This document shows, piece by piece, positions 37,700 to 49,450 of a DNA stretch of 64,000 nucleotides; position 1 is the stretch's first letter; every line of letters begins with the position of its first letter. The DNA comes from Rhopalosiphum padi. Its lineage: Eukaryota; Arthropoda; Insecta; Hemiptera; Aphididae. The notes under the pieces were generated by a model that was given only the letters and a program-made list of their open reading frames with translations, was not told where the DNA came from and did no database searches. Location: contig NC_083597.1 in assembly GCF_020882245.1 (NCBI RefSeq), forward strand, positions 72,022,152 through 72,086,151, given 5' to 3'. A program made the translations under genes and the position numbers.

Positions 37700-40600
37700 G
37701 TAACATATATACTATACACAAATATACATGTATATTGTATACATATGACAAGAACCCGGTTGGGTAGGTGTCTGCTCTTGCTGTTGCCGTTACTAAATTG
37801 TAGTGTTTTATCATTTTTTTTTAAATATAAGACGCCAGGAGACAGGAGTGATCAGAGTGGGCAGCTTATCTTGTCTGCAAGTCTTTCTGTCAAACCTTTA
37901 TCGACTTGTCGTTATTATTTAAACTTGTTATTGTACAAAACTTGTGTAGATTGTTTAATTCAAATAAAAAATAAAATGTAGAAGACAATCGTAGAAACAC
38001 AAATTGCTCAATAAAATTATAACAAATGGATAAGTTTGAAAAATATTGGCTGTTTTTAATTTTATTAATATCATATAATACGTTTATTGTTTACTATTTG
38101 CAATTTTAATTTCGCAAAAACGGAATGTAGTAGCTATGTAATAGATATGTTATGGTAATAATATGAGAATTCAAAATTTAGCATATATACTATCAAATTT
38201 TTAAACAATAATAATATATATTATATATATTTTTTGTATAAAAAGTATGTACAGTGGAATGACGATGATCTCAATGATTAGCTATATCATCTATAATTAA
38301 TGTGCATCGTGTGTGTAATGTGTATTAATAATATATGATTATTAGAGACTATTACGGCGGTTATGTATAAACTTGGATTATATGTTTTTTTGTAAAGTAA
38401 AAAGTTTGTTTTCCTAACTATTTAAACCGGATTGACCTTAGAATTAGAAAACTTCCTTAGTTGAGACAAATAAATATAGGTTTTTACCGTACGCTTATCG
38501 TAATTGCGTGAATAACAAAATATAGGTACTCTTTACCTATAAAAATTACACAACGTATGACTCTCAAATAAAACCATTCATTTATAATTACAACTATAGT
38601 ACCTACCTACCTACCTACTATTAGTAGATACTAACTACCAAGTAGTATAGTTATAGTTTATGTCTATGTAGGTATTTGGTATATATTACCTACAAAATAT
38701 ATAAACACAACAAACTTGATCCCAGAACGAACTACAAATAACAAACCATTATATGTACACATGACACATCAATATCATTATATAGCATACTACTATTAAT
38801 ACGCGCCAGTTTTTAATGACGTTAAATTGTATACATGTATATCTACAGTGATTATTAAAAAAACCTAAAATATCGTTAATATTATTCTTTAACAAGTAAC
38901 AACCGCATAGTTCATATTCGTAAATAGAAACATGAGGAATGTCAGGTTTTTATTCAATCATAGACTATTTTTAATTATGTTTAAAATATTAGTGCTACAC
39001 TGCTACGATACTTTTTTTAGCTGTTGTATTCGGATAATAAATAATCAGAAAACATTAGAACCCTATTCAATAATAATTTGTATAAAAAAAAACGTAAAAT
39101 ATCGTATTGTAATAATAATTTATTAATAACCTGTATTTATATCTAAAAAAAATATTACTTCCAACGAAATTCAAACATTTTAATATTTTATATTATATAA
39201 ATTCAGCATAAACAAATTGAGATTTAAATTTTTACAATAATAAAGCACATAAAGTTTAAAACGTAAATTTCATTGATGTAAAAATAAATCAAAACGTCCG
39301 ATTGTACCTATACCGGCATCATGTATTTGTAATTGTGTCGTTATGACTTTATAAAATAACTCCGTAATGGTTTATTATTGGTAGATTTAGATTATTATTA
39401 TTATATTATACAATTGTACCGATGACATCTAACCACCTATAGTGTATTCTATTCAAATATAGTAATGCGGTCGCGTATTATATAGATGTGGACATTCGAT
39501 TTATTATAATTTGATTTTAGTATTTTCATTTTTTTAATTGAACATCTTTTATACTATATTTTCTATGGCTATTGTATTTTATCGGCATACTAAGACTACA
39601 CAATAGAATTAATGTATGAAAGAATTCGTTTTACATGTACCACACCCTAAATACACGATATATATCTTTTGCATTTGTCTCTAATACACAAGGTATGTGA
39701 TGTTCTATTAGGAAACCCTTAATTGACGATTTTACAACTTAACCACCCACAGAGTCTAATGGCATCCACATCCGAAGGCTAAGCCTCAAAGGGTTCAGAG
39801 GTCAAGACTCAAGACATCTACCTACGGGCTACGACCTACCTTTAGGCACCAAACAGTATATAATTGTGCCCCTGGCCTAAAAATTTACAGTAAGTCGTTG
39901 GCGTCTCTGGAACTAAAATATTAAGCTAACCTGTACGTTTATAATACCTAATAATTTAAAAATATTATTAGCCTCGATTTTTCGATGAACTTTGAGCTTT
40001 AGCCCATTAATTTAATAAAATAATTTTGGTATATAAAATTAAAGAATTTTAACTTAAATTCGTCAATAAAATTATAATAATAAATGATAACGTGTTAAAT
40101 ATAGATTCTATTCAATATGTCAGATGTCTAATAAATATAATACGCGAATGAATTTCATAGGAATGAATAATATCGATTTACATTTATAAATTGTACTTAT
40201 AACTACTGTTTAAAATTTCGAGTAGAACCATGATCTTTGAAAAATAAAACAGATCTATTTTACAAGATAAACGATAAATAATTTAACAGATGGATATAAA
40301 ATAACAAATAGTAATTGCTGATAACTAGTATAACTGCTAAATTGTATAGGTATTTAATAATATAACATTATAAATACATAATATGTTATTACTTCTATAG
40401 TCTTTATTACTCTTTTAAAATTTGTGATTTTGTAACCACTATTAAAGAAAGAAGGATAGTGTTCCGAACGATTCATATATATCTAGTTACCACCTATCTA
40501 AAGATTGAAAACTGTACATAATTGGTTCATTAAACATGTCATAACACGATTTTCTCAATAGTTTCCCTAAGTATAAGGAATAACTATCAACGGAATTATC

Positions 40601-41780
40601 TAGTGAAATTTACGAAGACTAGTTTTATACGAAATTTATTTCGGTTAATTGTTCCTAATTCAAACAATAATAGTCCTCCTATAGAGAATCAAAACTTTCA
40701 CCATCTATCTATTTATCTAATAATAGGTACAGGGTGTTTAATACCCCGTATAAAGTATAGTTCCTTACAATATATATTTGTACATTCGTTTTCAAATAAA
40801 AATGACACATTTTGTCATTTAGTAACCTTATAGGGTAAAACAAAATTACATAAATATATATTGTTATACTCAAATAATTTGATGTTCAACATGATTTTAA
40901 TCATTCAGTAGTTAGTACAAGGATATTATTCATCTAATCATAAATAAAAATTCTCATAAATAATTTTTTAGACAACTAGCCACTAGGTATTGTAAATATT
41001 ATTGTAATTTATAAAGTGTTTAAGAGTTAAGACAATAGAAATATTTATTATAAACATTAAAATAGGTATATTATTTAAACGAGAGGACATAATTTTAAGA
41101 TTATATTTATAAAATGGATGATTTTAATATACCTAAAGATTTTATTATTAAACATAACGTATTAATTGTCAACTTTTAGACTAAGTAGAGTAATTAGTTT
41201 TTAATTTTTTTTGTGCCTGGGGCTTTAGTTTACCTACGATATAATCTGATATCGTAATACTTTTTATGGCAGCAAATGAATCAATTTTAAATATTATGAA
41301 TAATTTCTGATAGTAAATGGGAAGAGTTTGTATTTAAAGATGGAAATAAGCAAAGATAAAAATTACCAAAAATAAAAATAGAAAACATTGTTTTTTTATT
41401 ATTGTATTTATTGTAAATCAAAAATAAATAATTGTAGGTACATTATTTAAATTTTCACCAAAAATTTAAATTAGTATTTTCATAACATAATATCATTTAT
41501 AAAATATTTTAGATTTTTGAGAGATACATATTTGAAATTTTTTAATTTGTTTACATGCAATATTGACAATAAGTTAATAATACAATATGTTAAATACACA
41601 TACTAATATTGTTACTCCCTGTCGGGTATTTAAGAATTTTCTTTTTCAAAATTGTTCTTTAATCAATAACTTTGATAGCTAATCAAGTATCAACCTAACC
41701 TAATTAAGTTTTTGGTAGACAAAATATAATAATAACTTATGCTTTAAGTTTGATCTCTTATTTTACTCATATTACATTTG
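37700..41780. other. AT-rich intergenic DNA with little recognisable content
   Basis: No supported gene is present. A less AT-rich block at about 39745-39910 has no protein similarity I recognise and may be an old repeat. A short (ACCT)n run lies at about 38599-38617. Open frames on either strand look accidental. Confidence 0.45.
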
Positions 41781-41794
41781 AAGATAACAATAAA

Positions 41795-41919
41795 CAGTGG
41801 CGTATATAGAAATTAATTTCAGGGGTGGTTAAAAATAATGTCCATTCTTAAATTCCAATTAATTATACAATTAAAATCAATGCCCGTACCAATCATATAT
41901 TTAAGGGGGGTTTGAACTG
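41795..41919. mobile_element. Short hAT-derived element with 8-bp target duplication ACAATAAA
   Basis: The 125-bp segment starts CAGTGGCGTATATAG, a typical hAT terminus, and ends GGGTTTGAACTG. It is flanked by identical ACAATAAA octamers (41787-41794 and 41920-41927). The inverted termini match over only about four bases, so the right end is diverged or the element is a deletion product. The target duplication is the stronger evidence. Confidence 0.65.
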
Positions 41920-42481
41920 ACAATAAATTATCTACCTACTACATTTTTAGTTAAATTGAAAAATGTTTTTTTAGAAACGAAGTTTAGAATTACAATCAAC
42001 GTATTGTGGGTTAAAATTTCTATAATTATAAAAAATTATACATTTTATCAAATTGTATAAAAATTAAATATAATATAATAGAGACACATAAAAATAAAAA
42101 GTGTGAATGCATTTAGACAGGGGACACGAAAATGAGCGTTGGGCACCGCGCCCGTTTTTCAAACCCACCCTAAAATTGGTTCTCAGCAACCAATTAATTA
42201 ATTAACTATCGAACCCAATTAACCACGGCCTATTTCATTGGCGTGATTCCATTAAATTTCAGCAGGTGCAAACAGGCGTGGCTCCAGCCCTCTTCCTCCT
42301 AAGAACATATAATATATAATACGTGTGTATGTATTATATTTTTTGCTATAAAGTTTTGTGAAAAGTGTGACTTAATCACCCCCCCCCCCTAACAAACCCA
42401 TGGAGCCCCTGGGTGTAAATCATAAACATAACATAACAAATAACAATAATTAATATATTAAATGAGCAGGTAATACAATTT

Positions 42482-42747
42482 TCATTTATTATTCTTAGCT
42501 TTTACATAGTTATTCTTATTTTGAAAAATTATTAATTGTGCTAAAGCTAAGCGGCGTCCAGAAACTGGCACACTGCTATTGAACTAGTCAATAACTTTTT
42601 TAACATCAGTGAGTTGATATTTTTCAATTTCTAACAAATAAACTACTGAGACATTCTTGGCTCATTATTGTTAATTGTTATCCACATATTTGTTTTTAAA
42701 CGCCGTAAATATGAAAAAAATCTTTCACACGACGCAGTATTCGTAGG
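42482..42747 (-). pseudogene. hAT transposase C-terminal fragment
   Basis: On - the frame reads PTNTASCERFFSYLRRLKT, matching the conserved dimerisation region of hAT transposases (consensus P-x-T-[T/S]-A-x2-ER-x-FS-x-L-[K/R]-x2-K). It then runs through in-frame stops to NSSVPVSGRRLALAQ and ends TGA at 42484-42482. It is a decayed remnant of the zinc-finger MYM-like hAT group common in aphids. The catalytic core is absent or unrecognisable, and the tandem duplication at 42773-42996 lies directly upstream. Confidence 0.7.
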
Positions 42748-42772
42748 ACAGGTGCAAACGCATATCTTTGCA

Positions 42773-42996
42773 CCTGCTATATATTGTCAGGGGACAGGGA
42801 TGCAAGTACGCCGCGCCGTGGTGCAACCCCGAATTTACACAACTGGCCTATTTGTTTTATTATTTTGACAACCACTATCGAAAACCTGCTATATATTGTC
42901 AGGGGACAGGGTGCAAGTACGCCGCGCCGTGGTGCAACCCCGAATTTACACAACTGGCCTATTTGTTTTATGATTTTGACAACCACTATCGAAAAC
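42773..42996. repeat. 111/112-bp tandem duplication, two near-identical copies
   Basis: The unit starting CCTGCTATATATTGTCAGGG occurs at 42773 and 42885, and its first bases begin a third time at 42996. The copies differ by one single-base indel and a substitution. The unit is much more G+C-rich than its surroundings. The second period is 111 bp (37 codons), so frames through it are open on both strands by repetition. I do not think these frames are genes. It looks like a recent local duplication inside hAT-derived sequence. Confidence 0.85.
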
Positions 42997-43249
42997 CTGC
43001 CGCTTGGCGCACGACGGTCGGCGTTCATTTTTTGTGTCCTCGATTATAAATCTTAAATTCATAACAATTGTTTTTTAATTATTTATAACTTCCAAATGTT
43101 AAATTTAAAGTCATTATTATATAAATTAAAAATATTTCAGTTATTTACGTATTCACTAACTAACAATGTACGACTAATGATATATACATATATGTAGTAT
43201 TTAGTTGATTAATATATAAAACAACTAATACATAACATTAAAATTATAG

Positions 43250-43600
43250 ATCACTCAGATAGTCCAACCACCATTCAGAACCAAGTTAATACTAAGTCTG
43301 GTTGCAGATCATCGTCGCTGGTGGGTCATAGCCTTTACTTAAAGCCATCCCTCACGCAAAGGTGATTAGACCAATATCATCATTGTGGGAATCAGAAGTA
43401 GAAATACCCGGTATAGAACTACACTTGTATAACAAAACCCTTCTTCTAATTTACCCTACAAAACCGACCGATACTTATAGGGCTCATCAGTCACTTGACT
43501 CTAGCTGTACGGATAACTAGGGCTATTGGAATCGGCACTTCAGGACCCGACACTGTAATCGGAATACGCCAGACACGAGATTTTATCTGTATAGCATTCT
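43250..43600. other. Unclassified G+C-richer block
   Basis: About 350 bp near 43250-43600 is close to balanced in base composition, against about 75% A+T around it. No open frame, tRNA-like box or known protein is apparent on either strand. It may be a fragment of an untranslated part of a retroelement or a degraded insertion. Confidence 0.35.
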
Positions 43601-43954
43601 CTACTAGTGATGAACTCTAAAAAGTTGCTTAAAACACCCGAAAAAGTCGTAACTAACGTGGTTACGGATATGGCTCAATGGAGTAAAAAAATAGAGCCAT
43701 CTAGCGTAGTATGTCGGCGTAACTAAAATGATTTCAAATCTGCTGTTAAGCAGATGACGGAGTAGAAAAAGTTTACAACTTTTAAACAAATTGAATTATT
43801 ACGTCATTGTGATCAATATTATTATAATTTAAATATTTCTAAAGTGAAATTCAAAATGTGTACCAAAATATGTATGTAAATGACTTGACTTGACTAATTA
43901 CCTACAAATGAGAAGTCAGGTACATAAAGCTACTATGTATAATATTTTCTCAGG

Positions 43955-43981
43955 TTTTTTTTTTTTGGGGGGGGGGGGGGG
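43955..43981 (+). repeat. T12-G15 homopolymer junction
   Basis: Twelve T residues are followed directly by fifteen G residues. This is a long oligo(dG) tract for such an AT-rich genome. It could fold as a G-quadruplex or could be an assembly or sequencing artefact. Confidence 0.7.
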
Positions 43982-46415
43982 TGTATCTGATGGCACATTT
44001 TTGAGCATTGAAATAAACTTCAGATTTTAACTTGTATGGTTGTTTCTCGTATCAAAGTGAAAACAGTACCTAGTTATTACCTTATGGGTATATTAAATTT
44101 TCAGAACTTTTTTTTTTATATTTACTCATTATATATTACAATTTAAAAAGATATAATTTACAATGTAATAGAATTAATTTACCCCTTTAATGTAACTATA
44201 CAAAATCGTTTAAATTGATGACATTTTTTTATACGGATCAAAAAGTCTGAGAACAAAATACAAGTCACAAGGTTCCTTAATGATATATAGAAATATATTG
44301 AATAAATAGGCATAGTTTTTTTTTAGGCTATTAAAGTTGAATGTTGACCAAATTTGATATTTTAATAACAAAATAACGCGATTTTTATAATATAGCAAAC
44401 ATTAAAGAGTGATAAAAAATAAGATTGAATGTTAAAAAGTTTTTAGAAGCTGATGGGGTTTTTCCGCTAAAAATCTTTTTTTAATAATTTAATTATAATC
44501 ATGCTTGGGATCACAGATATTCATGTTGCGCCATCTATTTGCGTATATGAAAACTATAATGTGTCATTGTTTTTGGCTAATATTTCTTATTTATAGCTTC
44601 ATTGCCAAATACTATTTTAGCTGTATCAAATCTATTTGGTACTTATAATAAATAATAATATATATTTCCAACATTATAAAATAAAAAAAATAAATAGGAA
44701 ATAACAAATGTTTCACTTTCTAGATATTGTAGTGTTAAAATATTTTTAAAATTATTTTATGTCTAAAAATACAAATTTTAAATACTTAGTTAAATTTACC
44801 TTTAGTTAAGACAGTAAGGTAATTCTTTTTTGTTTATCCCAATTATTTTCGTACAATATAAATTTTTACAAAAGTAAAACTTTAGTGAACCAAATGTTAA
44901 ACTTAAAAAATATAATATTATCTAATTCACTTTAAATACATTCCTATTAGAGAATACAGGCTTTATATATAACTAAAATAAGCTATCAAAAACCACCTTT
45001 AGTGTAAATAAAGTCAAATTAATTAATTTGGCTATTTTTTGAATATCTTGTAATAAAAAATATCCAAAAAATAGTTTTTATTAAAATATACGAGTATGTA
45101 TAATTAGTATGATAGATACTTTTGATTCATATTTCTAAAAATGATTAATACAGCGAAGTACAAAAACCATTAAATATTAATACCAAATACCAAATACCAA
45201 TAATACCTACATGGAAAAAAAGGACTTAATAGAAGGACAAATTACTATAATTTAAAACTAATAGATTATAGTTGTGATTGACTCAAGGGCGTTATCTTTC
45301 TCTTTGTGGTCACTCAAAATAGATGAATCAGTAAATTAATGCTAATAAATTGTGCTGTTACTATTGGTACTTAATCTATAACCAATAGGTTTTGTAATTT
45401 GTACATTTTTTTAACTGAACTGCAATAGGTAAATCATATTATAATCTATAACAATTTAATCTGACAATTTTTCAATTACTCAATTGTTTTAATAACTTAA
45501 GTGTCACCTTATATTGTGCTAATAAAAGTACAAATTGTAGCGTCATTAAACCTGTGTCCTTGAAAAGTTGTTCAAGGAGTATAATGGAAGAAAAGTTAAA
45601 AAAAATCTACTTTTACCAGACTATAATATATGGTATAAGATATAAATGTAATTTAATACATTAAGTTGTAATCTATTAAACTTTTTTTAATATTACTTAT
45701 TACCACGGCTTAAGATATCTTAAATCGTGCTTATTACTAATCAGATAAAGTAGACTGTGACACATTGTCACTGGTTGTCATTATTTGTTTCTAGATGGGA
45801 TAATTTTAAGCTGATGACATTGTAAAAAATCTAAAATCCTATATGATGCCTGAAGGAAATCACAATATTTGATAATTATTGTTATTCTTCAATAATAAAC
45901 AATCTAATGAAAAACTTACTTTATCCTCCACCGTTGTCCTTTCCTTTACAATGTACCTATTTAAATATTATAATCACTGTAATTTTAGTACCTACCATAG
46001 CCCAGCTGCCAAGGCTTAGTCACAGAAAAAAAAATATGTATATAAATACATAAGTAATTAACTAATAACTCTTTCTAGTAACTAATCTTAGTTATCAAAT
46101 TAAATATTTATAATCAGATATTTTTTTCTTCTAATTTTGGATGTATTACATCCCAAACAGTAACTTATTTTAATCATAAACAGTGTTTTAGAATTTAAAC
46201 TAAAAAAAAATTCATTATTAATTTAATATTTTACCATTGTAAAAATGTCAAGTGTATTCAGAAAAAAATATTTGTCAATCATTAAAATGAGAAATTTTTT
46301 TTTAGATTAACAGTAACTTTGATTTGAACACTTTCAGTAATTTGGAATATTTTTACCAAATCTTTTCTTATTATTGGATTATCATTTTAATAATTTAATG
46401 TAATTTAATTTTCAG
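43982..46415. other. AT-rich intergenic DNA, nothing recognised
   Basis: No gene or clear repeat could be supported in this 2.4 kb. A slightly richer patch at about 44500-44600 might be a promoter, but nothing confirms it. Confidence 0.4.
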
Positions 46416-46663
46416 ATAATATAGTTGAAATTCCAACAAAAATTATAAATTTATCAGTGGTATTAATAATTAATTATGTTTACATACATAATTCAATAAA
46501 AGTTAATGAAAAAAAAAATTTAATTTTTACGCAATTTCTGTTTAAATATTTTATTGATCATATTTGTGATTGTACGATTTATTGTAATTCTTTAACATTG
46601 GGTTATCTGTCCATAATTTTAAAACATTTATTAAATATTAATAACCAAAAAAATATAAATTAA
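46416..46663 (+). CDS. Possible terminal exon of an unrecognised gene
   Basis: A good acceptor (TTTAATTTTCAG ending at 46415) opens a frame in phase 1. It runs about 82 codons to TAA, reading NIVEIPTKIINLSVVLIINY, later FKYFIDHICDCTIYC and SLTLGYLSIILKHLLNI. It is rich in Asn, Ile and Leu and matches no family I know. A second open stretch in another frame follows closely (ATG 46678 to TAA 46816, starting MPEFIKLIDLPKNSKLDVHR), which would suit a frameshifted continuation. No upstream exon was identified. It could be an AT-driven chance frame, a decayed gene, or a real small gene converging on the 248-aa gene. Confidence 0.25.
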
Positions 46664-47418
46664 TAGTATAGGTACTAATGCCAGAATTTATTAAATTAAT
46701 AGATTTACCAAAAAACTCAAAACTTGATGTACATCGTCTTACTAATTTATTAAATAATAAATGGATAACTTATTTATATCATAAGAAAAAGTTTATACAT
46801 AAAAAAAACATATAACAATAAATATTCAAAACATTTATAATTTCCTCAAATAATGCTTATACATATTAGTCTTTTCTAAAATCTATATTTTGTATTACCT
46901 TACTCATCTTATATCATAATACATTATAATAAACATATATAATTATTAACATTAACTATAATAGTAAACAGTAGTATTTATTAATAAATTAAAAGTTAGT
47001 TGTTTTTGTATTCATAATTAATATATATCTTAGAATAAGAAATAAGTTATACAAATGTAAGTTTAATAAAAAATAAAAAAAATATATAATAAATATAAAA
47101 ATATGTGTTCTTTAATTTATTTTTACCATTATATTTTAACTGAAGTCTTAATAACAAGACAATTTAATCAAACATACAACTGCCATTAATGGTTTTTAAA
47201 AGTAGTTATTGATTTTGTACTCACATAAAAAAATATTAAATTAGTTACTTATATTATTTATTTTTATTATTTAAGTATTATTCTTTATAAATCAAAATAA
47301 GTACTTAAAGATATGATAAAAATATTTAAGTATCTTTCAAAAAATGATTATAAGTTACAGAATGTATGCTTCTTTATGATGAATTTTAAGGTTTTATTTA
47401 ATACTATGAGAAGTTATT

Positions 47419-48165
47419 TTAATTTATATTTCGTGGTTCTAGAGTAATAGTGCGTCCGCGGGTAAAAATATTATTATCAGGTATTTGATTTTCTCTTTCT
47501 AATTTGGGCTCTAATAATACATCACATTTAGTATCGTTGGTTGTTGATATATCATGATCTTCATTAGCTAAAGAAAATGCTGAATATTCTGATGTATCAA
47601 TACCTTTTATTAATAATTTCTCTTCCGTTTCAAGGACTTTTTCTTTAAGTTCTAAATATTTTATTTGAATATCTTGCAATTCCTGTTTTTGAATCGTCAA
47701 TTGTTTAATTTTTAATGTTAATTTACTATTTCTATGTTCGAGTGATTTTAACTTTCTTACACATTTACTATTTATTATGTATCTGGCTCCTCTAGTTCTA
47801 CCTTGATTGTAATTGGTGCTGATCCAAAGAGCTGGTGTTGTATTAGTTTTCTTATTTGGAAATAACGCTCTCTTTAACATCTTTCCTTTATTGGGATGTG
47901 TTTTAATTGTCTTCTCTAAATTAATAAAAGTAGGTTTTGATAGAGTATGCATTTCAATTTGGTTATTATAAGCATTAATTGATAAATTATTAGTCAAATT
48001 TTGAGTTGCTGAGTTATTACTCTGGGTATAATTAGTATTCAATTTAGTTATGTCCAACTCCATATCATCGGCACTATCATCAGAGCTTACTAAATCTACA
48101 TATTCTACAACATTAATTTTAGCTAAATTATTAAAATTATGATTATCAGTTAACATTTTGAACAA
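47419..48165 (-). CDS. Unrecognised 248-aa nuclear-type coiled-coil protein
   Basis: I do not recognise a family. The single open exon encodes an acidic N-terminal stretch (VSSDDSADDMELD at residues 27-39), an Asn-rich middle, and a basic segment (KTHPNKGKMLKRALFPNKK, about 88-106). A Lys/Leu/Glu-rich helix (about 138-190) is a probable coiled coil, followed by an acidic-polar tail ending RTITLEPRNIN. There is no signal peptide or membrane segment. The mix of acidic patch, basic patch and coiled coil suggests a nuclear or chromatin-associated protein, which is inference only. The ATG at 48165 is the first Met; MFKM gives a second at codon 4. A diverged, broken copy lies at 58597-59990, so this frame or its ancestor has been duplicated. 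It may be a lineage-restricted gene or derive from a mobile element. Confidence 0.65.
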   Translation of the reverse strand: MFKMLTDNHNFNNLAKINVVEYVDLVSSDDSADDMELDITKLNTNYTQSNNSATQNLTNNLSINAYNNQIEMHTLSKPTFINLEKTIKTHPNKGKMLKRALFPNKKTNTTPALWISTNYNQGRTRGARYIINSKCVRKLKSLEHRNSKLTLKIKQLTIQKQELQDIQIKYLELKEKVLETEEKLLIKGIDTSEYSAFSLANEDHDISTTNDTKCDVLLEPKLERENQIPDNNIFTRGRTITLEPRNIN

Positions 48166-49280
48166 TTTTATTGCTACTTAAAATGTCTTACTATACAATC
48201 AAAATTAAAATTTTCTCATATATCTATATTTTTTTGATAGACTGTAGAATAATTTCAAATACTATATTAGAATATATAAGTAATTAATAATTTAATTTTA
48301 AATAACCGGGTTAGGTTAAGTTACAATATCCTCAAAAACTCGAATAGTGTTGTTTTATATTGCCTTTAAATCCATATCTTAATGGAATTTCATATTGATG
48401 AAGTTTTAAATTTGTTACAACTTTTTTTTTTGCTTATTGAGCATTCTTCTATATTCCATTGCAGTTATCCAGCATTTCAGTAATTGTTTAGTTTGTAACG
48501 GAAACCTTGAAATAAAATATTAAATTAAACTAGTATATTGAATTAAATAAAATCGTTTTTGAACAAATTTATATTATATTTATTTATATATAAAATTGTT
48601 TGAAAAATTAATTATCTTTTGAATTTGATATATCTTACATGACCACTAAATTATCCAGACATTTTATGATACATCAAGCCCAGCAATTCATTGATACAAT
48701 TGCCTTGGACTAATAAAAATAAAAGTTTTGTACTGGGATCTTTCTAGTTAAATGAGAGCTTTTATCATGGTCGTCATAATAATAATTCTTTATTAACTAA
48801 AGTAATTCAATAATTACAATAAAATAAAATGAAAGTATGTATGTACATATACATGACAAGTTAAAGCTTTTTTTATGCCCCTTAAAAAAAAAAGTAATAA
48901 TAATGAATAAACAATGTAAATCCTGTCTCCACAACAAAATAAAATATCTAGGTATTATCTAATTATACTAGACGAATGTCTAACTTGTGGGCTGTGGCCT
49001 CCACCATAAACAAAAGAAAAAAAGTCAACATTATACTTTGCCTTTTCCGACTTCTCAATCCAAACTAAAAATTAAATTTTAAATACTTCTGTACAAAACC
49101 ATCATCATATCACTCTAATACTGATAATTGAGGGGTAATCATGACTATTTTAGGTATTAAACAAACAAGTTATCTCGACTACCATAGTTTTTAAATAAAA
49201 AAGTATATAGGTAAACATATCATGTTTTTGAAATTTAATTAACCTTTAGTTATATATTCATAAATATAAAAATCAATTGC

Positions 49281-49450
49281 TTCATGCATGAGAGATCATC
49301 ACTTAAGAACGGTTCAACAGATTTGGCTGATTTTTTGTTTTATGTTTGTAGTAAATATCAGAACAAGGTTTGTATGAAAATTTTTTTTTGGATAATCCAC
49401 CTGAAAAATTGCTTATTTGTTACATAAAATATAATAATTAAGTACTTTTT
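49281..49450. mobile_element. Helitron-like repeat fragment
   Basis: The block AAGAACGGTTCAACAGATTT, then GGCTGATTTTTTGTTTTATG, resembles the conserved 'actcaagaacggctgaaccgatttggctgat' stretch I associate with arthropod Helitrons. Ends are not identified and the class is from memory. Confidence 0.35.

Noticed and set aside
37631..37981. 116-codon frame on +
   Set aside because: It abuts the - strand integrase relic and its flanking repeats, has no recognisable domain, and its hydrophobic stretch reads as chance AT-rich sequence.
42768..43056. Overlapping open frames of 80-90 codons on both strands across the tandem duplication
   Set aside because: They stay open because the 111/112-bp unit is repeated. 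Several frames and both strands are open at once, and none resembles a protein I know.
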